In this document: positions 28,581 through 37,388 of the stretch, piece after piece | Numbering within the stretch: position 1 is the stretch's first letter | Layout of the letters: each line of letters starts with the position of its first letter | Source of the DNA: Minwuia sp. | Lineage (GTDB): Bacteria > Pseudomonadota > Alphaproteobacteria > Minwuiales > Minwuiaceae | Assembly: GCA_029210175.1 (NCBI GenBank) | Contig: JARGPL010000003.1 | Coordinates: 124,001 to 188,000, forward strand | DNA length: 64,000 bases | Direction of reading: 5' to 3' | Notes under the pieces: generated by a model | The model's input: only the letters and a program-made list of their open reading frames with translations | Databases searched by the model: none | Told to the model about the DNA's origin: nothing | Position numbers and translations under genes: made by a program

Positions 28581-29228
28581 ATGTCTGATCTGGACCTCGG
28601 ATTTTACCCGTCCGAGAAGGTGGCCCTGTTCATCGACGGTGCCAATCTTTACGCCGCTGCGCGGTCACTGAATTTCGATATCGATTACCGGAAGCTTCGG
28701 ACCGTGTTCGCCAAGCACACCAATCTGGTGCGCGCGTTCTATTACACGGCACTCCTGGAAGATCAGGAGTATTCCCCCCTGCGCCCGCTGGTCGACTGGC
28801 TCGACTACAACGGTTTCACCATGGTGACGAAGCCGGCGAAGGAATTCGTCGGCCACGATGGTCGCCGCAAGGTGAAGGGCAACATGGACATCGAACTGGC
28901 CATCGACATGATGGAAATGGCCGGTTTCATCGACCATGCGGTTCTGTTCTCGGGCGACGGTGATTTCCGCAGCCTGCTGGAAGCAGTCCAGCGGCGGGGC
29001 CTGCGCTGCACGGTGGTCAGCACCATCAAGACCCAGCCGCCCATGATTGCCGACGAATTGCGCCGCCAGGCGGACCGCTTCATCGAACTGCAGACCCTGC
29101 AGCCGCTGATCGGTCGTGAGGGCTTCGTGCGTCCGCAGAATCCGCGCCGCGATGATGCCCCGCGTGGCAACACCCGCGACGACGTGGACGAAGATGATGA
29201 CGATTACGACGATGAACTGGTGAGCTGA
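28581..29228 (+). CDS. NYN domain protein, LabA/DUF88 family
   Basis: 215 residues. ALFIDGANLY supplies the first catalytic aspartate of the PIN-like NYN fold, KGNMDIELAIDMM the middle Asp/Glu, and VLFSGDGDF the third acidic cluster; the catalytic set looks complete. The tail is a run of Asp and Glu (positions about 198-212). Proteins of this family are predicted RNases of the LabA/DUF88 group; the cellular target is not known. Divergent from folK, with 202 bases between the starts and ATG preferred over the in-frame TTG at 28575. Confidence 0.88.
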   Translation: MSDLDLGFYPSEKVALFIDGANLYAAARSLNFDIDYRKLRTVFAKHTNLVRAFYYTALLEDQEYSPLRPLVDWLDYNGFTMVTKPAKEFVGHDGRRKVKGNMDIELAIDMMEMAGFIDHAVLFSGDGDFRSLLEAVQRRGLRCTVVSTIKTQPPMIADELRRQADRFIELQTLQPLIGREGFVRPQNPRRDDAPRGNTRDDVDEDDDDYDDELVS

Positions 29229-29237
29229 CCGATCATC

Positions 29238-29888
29238 GTGTCCGGCACGGATCAAGCGCATGAACCTGCCCCCGGGTGCACGCTGTGCCCGCGGCTGGTT
29301 GCCTTTCGTGCAGCCAATGCCGCGACCTATCCGGATTTCCACAACGGACCCGTCCCGTCCTTCGGCGATCTGTCCGCGCGTTTGCTGATCGTCGGTCTGG
29401 CCCCGGGACTGAAGGGGGCCAACCGCACGGCGCGGCCCTTCACCGGGGATTACGCCGGCGACCTGCTCTATCCGTCACTGATCAAGGCCGGGTTCGCGCG
29501 GGGCGTTTATGACTCGCGCCCCGATGACGGGCTGGAACTGCCCGATTGCCGCATCACCAACGCGGTGCGCTGCGTGCCCCCCGCCAACAAGCCGACAGGG
29601 GACGAGGCAAGGACCTGCCGTCCGTTCCTGGTAGCCGAGATCGCTGCGATGAAGCGGCTGCAGGCCATGCTGGCTCTGGGTCGGATCGCGCACGAGGCGG
29701 TCATTCGCACATTCGAACTGCGCCAGAAGGATTATCCCTTCAGCCATGGGGCGCAGCACCGGTTGCCGAACGGCATGCTGCTGGCCGACAGCTATCACTG
29801 CTCCCGCTACAACGTGAACACCAGACGCCTGACGGCGGACATGTTCGCCGCGGTGCTGCAGGACCTGAAGGATGCAATGACGGATTGA
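29238..29888 (+). CDS. Family 5 (UDGb-like) uracil-DNA glycosylase
   Basis: 216 residues from a GTG 9 bases after the NYN stop. GLAPGLKGANRT at 53-64 is the active-site motif A with Gly-Ala-Asn in place of the classical Asp/Asn catalytic centre, and SYHCSRYN near the C terminus is the second motif, both diagnostic of family 5. Four cysteines (C14, C17, C112, C127) fit the iron-sulfur cluster of thermophilic-type UDGs. Removes uracil and probably hypoxanthine from DNA. Co-directional and nearly touching the NYN gene, likely one transcript. Confidence 0.92.
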   Translation: MSGTDQAHEPAPGCTLCPRLVAFRAANAATYPDFHNGPVPSFGDLSARLLIVGLAPGLKGANRTARPFTGDYAGDLLYPSLIKAGFARGVYDSRPDDGLELPDCRITNAVRCVPPANKPTGDEARTCRPFLVAEIAAMKRLQAMLALGRIAHEAVIRTFELRQKDYPFSHGAQHRLPNGMLLADSYHCSRYNVNTRRLTADMFAAVLQDLKDAMTD

Positions 29889-29907
29889 GGCGACAAGCCG
29901 AGCCGGG

Positions 29908-29937
29908 GGCCGGAAGCTTGCTGGCCGGAAGCTTGCT
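29908..29937. repeat. Two perfect 15-bp tandem copies
   Basis: GGCCGGAAGCTTGCT occurs at 29908-29922 and again at 29923-29937, with the next four bases GGCC starting a third copy. Located 20 bases after the glycosylase stop. Non-coding. Confidence 0.85.
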
Positions 29938-29951
29938 GGCCAGAAACACAC

Positions 29952-29981
29952 GGGGCGCCGGATACTGAAATCCGACGCCCC
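29952..29981. terminator. Bidirectional terminator hairpin
   Basis: GGGGCGCCGGAT at 29952-29963 pairs with ATCCGACGCCCC at 29970-29981 (one mismatch) around a 6-base loop. It lies between the convergent glycosylase and BCCT genes; on the minus strand it is followed by a T-rich stretch (GTGTGTTTCT), favouring termination of the BCCT transcript. Confidence 0.7.
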
Positions 29982-30041
29982 GCCATTTCAGGCCCGACAG
30001 CCAACCGGTCGGAACCGGTCAGGTCGGGTCATCAGCACATA

Positions 30042-31601
30042 TCAGGACCGCGACTGCTTTCGCTCGTCACTCAGGCCCTTGTAGATGCAGTAGCACATCA
30101 CGACCATGACGATCGCGAACGGGAACCCGGTCGCGATTGCAGCAGCCTGCAATGACCCCAGTCCGCCGCCGATCAGCAAGGTGATTGCCACCACCCCTTC
30201 GAACACACACCAGAAAATCCGCTGTGCCACCGGGGCGTCAATCTTGCCGCCAGCAGTGATGGTATCGATCACCAGCGACCCGGAATCGGATGATGTGACG
30301 AAGAAGACAATCACCAGCACGATGCCGATGAAGGACACCACGTTGGTCATCGGCAACGCTTCCGCCATCTTGAACAGCGACAGTTCCGGCTGCCAGTTGG
30401 TCACTGTATCCACCACGCCGCCGTATCCGTTCTCCACATGCTGCCAGATCGCGGTGCCGCCGAAGACGTTCATCCACAACACACAGGCGATGGTCGGGAT
30501 GACCAGCACGCAGATCACGAATTCCCGCACGGTCCGGCCCTTGGAAACCCGGGCGATGAACATGCCGACAAAGGGTGACCAGGAAATCCACCAGGCCCAG
30601 TAGAACGTGGTCCAGCTATGCATGAAGCCGGTGTCTTCACGCCCGACCCAGTTGCTGAGTGCAGGCAGCGCAACGGCATAATCCACCAGCCCGTTGAAGA
30701 AGCCGGAGATGATGAACAGCGTCGGGCCGACAATGATGATGAACAGCATCAGGATCAGCGCCAGGACCATGTTCAGTTCCGACAGCCGTTTCACGCCCCC
30801 GTCCAGTCCGGCCAAGACAGATATCAGTGCCACCGCCGTGATGCCCGCGATCAGCAGGATCTTGGTCAGGTCGGTTGCCGGAATGCCGAACAGGTAATCC
30901 AGTCCGGCACTGGCCTGCTCCGCGCCGAACCCCAGCGAGGTCGCCAACCCGAACAGGGTCGCGAACACGGCCAGCGTATCGATGATATGGCCAGGCCAGC
31001 CCCAGACCCGCTCCCCCAACAGAGGGTAGAATGCCGACCGAATGGTCAGCGGCAACCCGCGACTGTAGGTGAAGAACGCCAGCGCCAGCGCCATGACTGC
31101 ATAGATCGCCCAGGGGTGCAGACCCCAGTGGAAGATCGTCGCTGCCATGCCCATCGACATGGAAGCCTCTACGTCAGCCGGCTCAACCCCGAGAGGCGGG
31201 CTGAGGAAATGGTTTACCGGTTCCAGCACGCCGAAGAACATCAGGCCGATGCCCATGCCCGCCGCGAACAGCATCGCGAACCAGCCAGTGTAGGAATATT
31301 CCGGTCTGGCGTCATCGCCGCCCAACCGGATGCGCCCCAACGGTGAAACGATCAGGAACAGGCAGAACAGCACGAAGATGTTCGCCGCCCCCATGAACAC
31401 CCAGTCGAAGGTGGATGTCAGCCAGGGCCGCAGCTCGCCGAAGAACTCGGCTGACCCTTCCTTGAACATCAGCACCACGATGACGAAGCTGACGATCAGG
31501 ACGGCAGATACGAAGAAGACAGGATTATGAACATCCAGGCCCATGACCTGCACGTTCTGTTGTCCTGGCTTGTAGTCGGAATCAGGTGTCGTCTCGGTCA
31601 T
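30042..31601 (-). CDS. BCCT family betaine/choline/carnitine transporter
   Basis: 519 residues with about 12 membrane helices. The characteristic tryptophan-rich segment TTFYWAWWISWSPFVGMFIARVSKGRTVREF is the substrate-binding helix 8 and following loop of BCCT carriers. No long C-terminal osmosensing domain, so probably regulated differently from BetP. It takes up a quaternary ammonium compound such as glycine betaine or choline with sodium or protons. Single gene with AGGGGGAAC before the ATG. Confidence 0.93.
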   Translation of the reverse strand: MTETTPDSDYKPGQQNVQVMGLDVHNPVFFVSAVLIVSFVIVVLMFKEGSAEFFGELRPWLTSTFDWVFMGAANIFVLFCLFLIVSPLGRIRLGGDDARPEYSYTGWFAMLFAAGMGIGLMFFGVLEPVNHFLSPPLGVEPADVEASMSMGMAATIFHWGLHPWAIYAVMALALAFFTYSRGLPLTIRSAFYPLLGERVWGWPGHIIDTLAVFATLFGLATSLGFGAEQASAGLDYLFGIPATDLTKILLIAGITAVALISVLAGLDGGVKRLSELNMVLALILMLFIIIVGPTLFIISGFFNGLVDYAVALPALSNWVGREDTGFMHSWTTFYWAWWISWSPFVGMFIARVSKGRTVREFVICVLVIPTIACVLWMNVFGGTAIWQHVENGYGGVVDTVTNWQPELSLFKMAEALPMTNVVSFIGIVLVIVFFVTSSDSGSLVIDTITAGGKIDAPVAQRIFWCVFEGVVAITLLIGGGLGSLQAAAIATGFPFAIVMVVMCYCIYKGLSDERKQSRS

Positions 31602-31785
31602 AAGTTCCCCCTGCTTCAGTTGCGTCAGTCGCGGTTGCCCACCCGATCACGCCGCAGCGTGTCCGGATGCGGGTCTTGATGCCCATTTTTTCGGCAATGT
31701 GTCAGCAGGATGACAGTGACGCGAGGGCAAGCCTGTCCTGTTTACGACAGACCGCACGATCAGAACCGCCGCACCTGCCCGCTGA

Positions 31786-33744
31786 TCAGCCGAGACGCTG
31801 CTGCGCTGCCGCCTGCTTCACGGCCTCGACGGCATCGGGATTGAGCAACGCAGACAGATCCCCGGGCGGTTCGTCCAGGACCAGTGCACGAATCACCCGG
31901 CGCATGATCTTCAGGGACCGTGTCTTGGGCAGATCAGCCACGAACAATATGCGCGCAGGCTTGAAGGCCTTGCCCAGTCCGTCGGTCACCGCGGCGGACA
32001 GGCGCGCCGCCGTTGCCGCATCCGTGGGCGTGCCATCAGCCGGAATCGCGGCGATCAGGACGGCCTCCCCCTTCACGGCATCAGGCAGGGCCACCGCTGC
32101 GGCCTCCGTCACCAGTCCCGTGGCCATGACCAGTCCTTCGATCTCCGCCGGGCCTGCACGCTTGCCCGCGACCTGGATCGTGTCGTCGGATCGCCCATGC
32201 ACGTACCAGAGCCCATCCGCGTCCCGGCTGGCCCAGTCCCCATGGCGCCACATGTCGGGGAACATGGACCAGTAGGTTTCGATGAACCGTTCCGGGTCGC
32301 GCCAGATGCCCCGGCTGAGGCCGATGGAAACATCGCGCAGGACCAGTTCACCCACCTGGCCGGGGCCGACGCTCGCACCGGATGCGTCGACGATATCCGT
32401 GGCCATGCCCGGCATCGGACCGGCAAACGAACAGGGGCGTTGCGGTGTCAGGACATTGCCGGCGATGAACCCGCCGCTGATTTCCGTACCGCCACAGACA
32501 TTGATGATCGGGCAGCGCCCGCCGCCCACATGCTCGGCAAACCAGACCCAGGCTTCTTCTGTCCACGGCTCACCCGTGGAGCCAAGGATGCGGATGGCAG
32601 AGAGGTCATGTGCCGCCAAATGTTCGACGCCGTGACGCATCAGCCCTCGGATCGCTGTTGGTGCGATGCCGAAGAACGTTGCCCGGTGATGCGCGGCCAG
32701 ACGCCAGATACGTCCCGTATCCGGCCAGTCGGGCACGCCCTCCGCAATGATGAACGTCGCCCCCTTGGCCAGCGTGCCCGCCATCGAATAGGGGCCGGTG
32801 ACCCAGCCGAAATCCGCGAACCAGAACAGCCGGTCATCCTGTTTCAGGTCCAGCGAGACACCAAAGTCCAGCGCCCCCTTCACCGTGAAACCGCAGTGGG
32901 TCAGCACCGTGCCCTTCGGTCGCCCGGTGGTGCCGGACGTATAGGCAATGAACAGCGGCTGGTCGGCATCAACCATTTCCATCGGCGTCGTTGCCGCATC
33001 CGACATGTCCAGATCATGCCACCAGACATCGCGGGCGGTGCGGGGAGAGATTTCACTGTCTGCTGTCTTCAGCACGACCACATGGCGCAGGGTGGGCACA
33101 TCCGCCGCCGCCATGTCGATCACCGGCTTCATGGTGATGATGTTGCCGCGCCTGACGGCCTGGTCGGCGGTGATGACAGCCACCGCCTCCGCATCATTCA
33201 GGCGTTTCACGATGGCTTCCGCCCCGAAGCCGGAAAACAGCGGCGAGATGATCGCACCGATTCGCGCAACGGCCAGAAAGGCGACCGGTGTCTCCGGCAG
33301 GACCGGCAGATAGATGCCGACGGCATCCCCGGGCCGAATGCCCAGGGCCTTCAGTCCGGCGGCCAGTTCCCGCACCTTCTGGTCCAGTTCGGCATAGGTC
33401 AGCGTGCGTTCGCTGTCGTCTTCGCCATGCCAAACGATTGCCGGTTTCTGCCAGACAGGTGTACCGGCATGCCGGTCGAGCAGATTCTCGCAGAAGTTCA
33501 TCGTGCCACCGACACACCATCGCGCATGCACGGGACCATCGGACAGATCGCGGACCTGCGTGTAAGGGCGGTCGAACCGAATGCCGAGCGCCTTGATCGC
33601 CGCATCCCAGAACCAGTCCGGATCCTCCGTTGACCGTTCAAGAAGGTCCGAATGGTTGCGGCAACCGAGTGCGTGCGCGAACCTGGTCAGTTCCGCGTTG
33701 TCGATATATTCAGCCGTTGGCACCCAGGTGAAACCCTTGTCCAT
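31786..33744 (-). CDS. Acetyl-/acyl-CoA synthetase family AMP-dependent ligase
   Basis: 652 residues from ATG 33744 (GGGGGAGGAC in front; the frame extends to 33762). The Acs layout is present: N-terminal ACAS-type region, the P-loop YTSGTTGRPKGTVLTH, NVCGGTEI before the hinge, and the C-terminal catalytic lysine in TRSLKIMRR. The usual Gly before that Lys is Leu here. Probably activates a short- or medium-chain carboxylate; the substrate pocket was not resolved. Its ATG overlaps the start region of the TRAP binding protein on the other strand, leaving no intergenic space. Confidence 0.86.
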   Translation of the reverse strand: MDKGFTWVPTAEYIDNAELTRFAHALGCRNHSDLLERSTEDPDWFWDAAIKALGIRFDRPYTQVRDLSDGPVHARWCVGGTMNFCENLLDRHAGTPVWQKPAIVWHGEDDSERTLTYAELDQKVRELAAGLKALGIRPGDAVGIYLPVLPETPVAFLAVARIGAIISPLFSGFGAEAIVKRLNDAEAVAVITADQAVRRGNIITMKPVIDMAAADVPTLRHVVVLKTADSEISPRTARDVWWHDLDMSDAATTPMEMVDADQPLFIAYTSGTTGRPKGTVLTHCGFTVKGALDFGVSLDLKQDDRLFWFADFGWVTGPYSMAGTLAKGATFIIAEGVPDWPDTGRIWRLAAHHRATFFGIAPTAIRGLMRHGVEHLAAHDLSAIRILGSTGEPWTEEAWVWFAEHVGGGRCPIINVCGGTEISGGFIAGNVLTPQRPCSFAGPMPGMATDIVDASGASVGPGQVGELVLRDVSIGLSRGIWRDPERFIETYWSMFPDMWRHGDWASRDADGLWYVHGRSDDTIQVAGKRAGPAEIEGLVMATGLVTEAAAVALPDAVKGEAVLIAAIPADGTPTDAATAARLSAAVTDGLGKAFKPARILFVADLPKTRSLKIMRRVIRALVLDEPPGDLSALLNPDAVEAVKQAAAQQRLG

Positions 33745-34571
33745 GCGCCTGTCCTCCCCCATTCAGACTGCTTTCAAACAGTATGGGCAGGTCTCCGCCG
33801 TTCCTGCAATTGCCCTGGCAGCCGTCGCGGCGCTGACGTTTTCGGCGGGCGATACGGAGGCCAAGAAGGTCCGCTGGAAGATGCATTCGGCATTCGGCAA
33901 GAACCTCGCCGTGATCGGGCCGGTCGGATATCGCGTGGTAGATTGGGTCAACAAGGCTTCTGCAGGCGATTTTGACATCAAGGTTTTCGAGCCCGGCGCG
34001 CTGGCCGGCGGCTATGCCTACTATGATCCCGTAAGCCAGGGCGCGTTCGAAGCCGGTTACGGCACCCCCGGTGCCAACCAGGGCAAGAACTCCGCCTTTG
34101 CGTTCATGTCGACCTGGCCGTTCGGCCCCGGCGCACTTGAGTTCAATGCCTGGCTGATGTTCGGCGGTGGTCTCGAGATCGGTGAGGAACTCTATGGTCG
34201 CGACAACATCAAGTATAATTATTGCGGCATGATTCCGCCTGAGACTTCCGGCTGGTTCCGCAAGGAAATCAAGAGCCTGGAAGAGCTGAGGGGCCTGAAG
34301 ATGCGCTTCTTCGGCATGGGCGCGAAGGTCATGCAGAAGTTCGGCGTGTCCACGCAGCAGCTTGCAGCTGGCGACATCTACCCGGCGCTGGAACTCGGCA
34401 CCATCGACGCGACCGAGTTCTCCATGCCCGCCATCGACCGCACGCTCGGTTTCTACCAGGTCGCCAAGTTCAACTACTTCCCCGGCTGGCATCAGCAGTC
34501 CACCACCAATGAGATCCTGGTGAACATGGACAAGTGGAATGGCCTGGGGCGAGCGCGGTTACCTGAAGTAA
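33743..34571 (+). pseudogene. TRAP transporter binding protein (DctP-like), internally deleted
   Basis: Residues 1-266 read as a normal periplasmic DctP: signal peptide (about 1-37), then KVRWKMHSAFGKNL, ALELGTIDATEFSMPAID and the substrate-binding arginine region MRFFGMGAK. At 34541 the frame changes: the family's C-terminal sequence AWGERGYLK and a stop follow at 34542-34571 but in the next frame, and about 90 residues expected between are gone. Reading on in the original frame gives unrelated sequence to 34630. So the gene carries an internal frame-changing deletion. It would bind a carboxylate for the two permeases downstream. An assembly or sequencing error is a real alternative. Confidence 0.75.
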
Positions 34572-34793
34572 GATCCCAATACCCAGCATGCCCCGGCCCC
34601 CGGTTGATAACGTCGGGCCGGGACATGTGACGGTGGAATGATCCGGCGACCGGCGCGCGCCCCGCGCCGGTCGTTACTTCCAAGACGATCCTTCACGAAA
34701 ACCGGCGACGACCTGACTGTCCCTCTGATGGACGGACGGGTTGATATGACCGGGACATGGGGAAGGGGCGAACAACGGGGATGGGGCGTTACA

Positions 34794-35444
34794 ATGCTCA
34801 ACTTTGCAGACGCGGCTGACCGCCTGGCGCGGTCAATAGGGCGCGCAGCCAGCTGGCTCATCGTACCACTGATTTTCATCATCATGTTCGATGTGATCAC
34901 GCGAAAGATCGATATCATTCGCGACTGGTCCGCCGACATCACCATCGAAACCGGCTATTCGGCTTCCTTCATTCTGCAGGACATGCAGTGGCACATTCAC
35001 GGCGTGATGCTGATGCTGGCCTTTGGCGTGGCCTATCTGACCAACGCCCATGTGCGCGTCGACATCTTCCGTGAAATGGCATCGCACCGCAGGCAGGCCA
35101 AGATCGAACTGTTCGGTCTGCTGTTCATGGCCATTCCGTTCCTCTGCCTGGCGCTGTGGAAATCGGTCGACATGGTCACCCTGTCCTACCATCAGGGCGA
35201 AGGGTCGGAATCACTGGTCGGCATTCCCTGGCGCTATGTCATCAAGACCTGTCTGCCGATCGGGTTCATCCTGATGCTCGCCGCAGCCATTGCCACACTG
35301 GTCCGGACCGTCGTCTATCTCTACGGGTCGGAAGAGAACAGCAAACGGGCTGAAGACGGCATTCAGTATTTCACCGACAAGGTCGTGCTGCCGAAGGTTT
35401 CACTCGAGGACGATATCCTCGCCAAACGGGCCAAGGAGCGCTGA
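34794..35444 (+). CDS. TRAP transporter small permease (DctQ-like)
   Basis: 216 residues with four membrane helices and the DctQ-type segment FGVAYLTNAHVRVDIF. Start at ATG 34794 because the helices begin there; upstream in-frame ATGs (34746, 34728) would add Arg/Gly-rich sequence. A long in-frame extension to 34638 exists but is not supported. Forms the inner-membrane complex with the large permease 3 bases downstream. The 222-base gap to the DctP remnant may contain the deletion scar. Confidence 0.88.
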   Translation: MLNFADAADRLARSIGRAASWLIVPLIFIIMFDVITRKIDIIRDWSADITIETGYSASFILQDMQWHIHGVMLMLAFGVAYLTNAHVRVDIFREMASHRRQAKIELFGLLFMAIPFLCLALWKSVDMVTLSYHQGEGSESLVGIPWRYVIKTCLPIGFILMLAAAIATLVRTVVYLYGSEENSKRAEDGIQYFTDKVVLPKVSLEDDILAKRAKER

Positions 35445-35447
35445 TCC

Positions 35448-36862
35448 ATGGAATTCATTGAATGGCTCCTCGACGACCATCTGTATGACTACCTCGGCGC
35501 CTACATGTTCCTGGCGCTGGCCCTGACCCTGTTCACCGGCTTGCCTGTGGCCTTTGCGCTCGGCAGCATCTCGCTGCTCTTCGGCCTTGTGGGCATCTAT
35601 CTGGAAATCATCGATTTCGCGGTCTTCTTCCAGATCATCAATCGAGTCTGGGGCGGCGATGGCGGATCGGGGGCGATCCAGAATCCGATCCTCGTCGCGA
35701 TTCCCTGTTTCGTCTTCATGGGCACGATGCTGGAACGTTCGCAGGTTGCGGCTGACCTGCTGCACATCCTGCAGGTCATGCTGAAACGCGTTCCCGGCGG
35801 CCTCGCCCTGTCGATCACGGCCATGGGCACGATCATGGCTGCCACCACTGGCATCATCGGTGCGGTTCTGCCGGGCCTGCTGCTTTCAGGTCTCTATTTT
35901 GCCTATGTCGTGACGCGGGCGACGATCAACCCGAGCTGCGCACCGCCCTTGCCTGACGAACTGATCCAGGTGGACCCGACCCGCAAGGCGAATGTCATCA
36001 AGTTCTTCGCCATGGTTGGCGGGATCCTGATCGCCATGTATCTGCTGGAACAGCTTGGTCTGGAACAGATCAACTGGAGCCTGCTGGCGTTCCTGACAAT
36101 CTTCGTGGTCTCCATGTGGATGGGCCGTCGGGAGGGGAATACCCTGTTCGGGGGTATCCTGAAGGGCTTCGTGCCGCCGATCTTCCTGATCATGATGGTG
36201 CTGGGTTCGATCTTCGCCGGTTGGGCAACCCCGACGGAAGCTGCCGGTATCGGTGCCTTCGGCAGCATGGTGCTGGCCTGGTTCAACCGGACCCTCAGCT
36301 GGCAGGTGATGCGGGAAGTCTGTCACCGGACCGGCCTGACCACGGCAATGATCTTCTTCATCTTTGTCGGTGCCACGGCATTCTCCACGGTGTTCCGCAA
36401 TGTCTACGGTGAAGACCTGATCATCCACTTCATCGAATGGCTGGAGCTGGGGGCATGGCCGCTGCTGTTCCTGCTGCTGTTCACCGTCTTCATCATGGGT
36501 TTCTTCTTCGATTTCCTGGAAATCACCCTGATCATCCTTCCGGTGTCTTCCCCCGTCATCAAGGCGTTCGCGCCGGAGTTTGCCGGGCATCCGGGGCTTG
36601 AAGGGCTGACGCCGACGCGGTCGACAATCAGGTGATCTACTGGTTCGCGATCCTGATAGCCGTCAATCTGCAAACGTCGTTCCTGACACCTCCATTCGGA
36701 TTCGCGCTCTTCTACATGAAGGGCGTTGCACCAAGGGAAGTGAAGATGCAGGACATCTACAAGGGCATCATTCCCTTCGTGATGTTGCAGCTGATCGGTC
36801 TCAGCCTGGTGGTCATGTTCCCGCAGATCACGCTGTGGCTGCCAAACCTGATGTTGCAATGA
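35448..36862 (+). pseudogene. TRAP transporter large permease (DctM-like), frameshifted
   Basis: The frame from 35448 gives the DctM N-terminal and middle helices, then at about 36602-36608 runs into a stop at 36635. The missing C-terminal portion (VNLQTSFLTPPFGFALFYMKGV and the last helix) reads in the next frame to 36862; adding one G near 36608 would restore HPGLEGLDADAVDNQVIYWF, the expected family sequence. This is therefore a single-base deletion, or a sequencing error, in an otherwise complete gene of about 470 residues. Together with the deleted DctP, the transporter looks inactivated unless both are artefacts. Confidence 0.75.
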
Positions 36863-36914
36863 CGCTGCATCTCATCTGACGGGCAGTTTCATTTCCGGAC
36901 CAGAGGTCGCCTCG

Positions 36915-37388
36915 TCAGAGGCTCGGCGGCGGATGATCGCCACGCACCTCATCGCCCCACTCGTCCAGCAGGCGCTTGCGCTGCGAGATCGCGCGCGACC
37001 GCAAGCGGGCGCTGGCAATATCGACCCAGGCCCGGGCGATGAACGGCGCGGCAAACAGCAACACCAGTCCGATCCCGCTCGCGGCGAGATTGACCAGCAC
37101 GAATTCCGGATCGAGCATCATGCGGAAGGCGTCATCGAAGCTGCCACTGCGTTTCCAGTGCGCCACCAGACCGGGCAAGGCACCGGACAGGTTCATGCCG
37201 AACATGGTCGCCAGTGCCCCTGGCACCCGGAGCAATCGGGTCGAGCCGATGATGATCGTGGGCAACATGAAGACCAGGGCCAGCGCGAAGGTGGCCGGCG
37301 CCAACGGCAACAGGATCGCCGGAGACAGCATCAGCAGCAGGGAAAGTTTCCCCCCGCTGCGCTTTGGCTGAGCCGCCGTGTCACTCAC
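36915..37388 (-). CDS. Small membrane protein, family not recognised
   Basis: 157 residues from a GTG at 37388 that overlaps the stop of the pseudokinase gene by 4 bases (GTGA), so translation is coupled. Three or four hydrophobic segments (about 16-47 as a pair, 55-73 weaker, 97-118) separated by short loops, and a basic/acidic C-terminal tail (RSRAISQRKRLLDEWGDEV). The overlap suggests it works with the kinase-like protein, perhaps as its membrane anchor. I do not recognise the family. Confidence 0.7.
   Translation of the reverse strand: MSDTAAQPKRSGGKLSLLLMLSPAILLPLAPATFALALVFMLPTIIIGSTRLLRVPGALATMFGMNLSGALPGLVAHWKRSGSFDDAFRMMLDPEFVLVNLAASGIGLVLLFAAPFIARAWVDIASARLRSRAISQRKRLLDEWGDEVRGDHPPPSL

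Noticed and set aside
34572-34630. Continuation of the DctP frame past 34541 as real C terminus
   Set aside because: Sequence is unlike any DctP, while the family's true end is present in the next frame.
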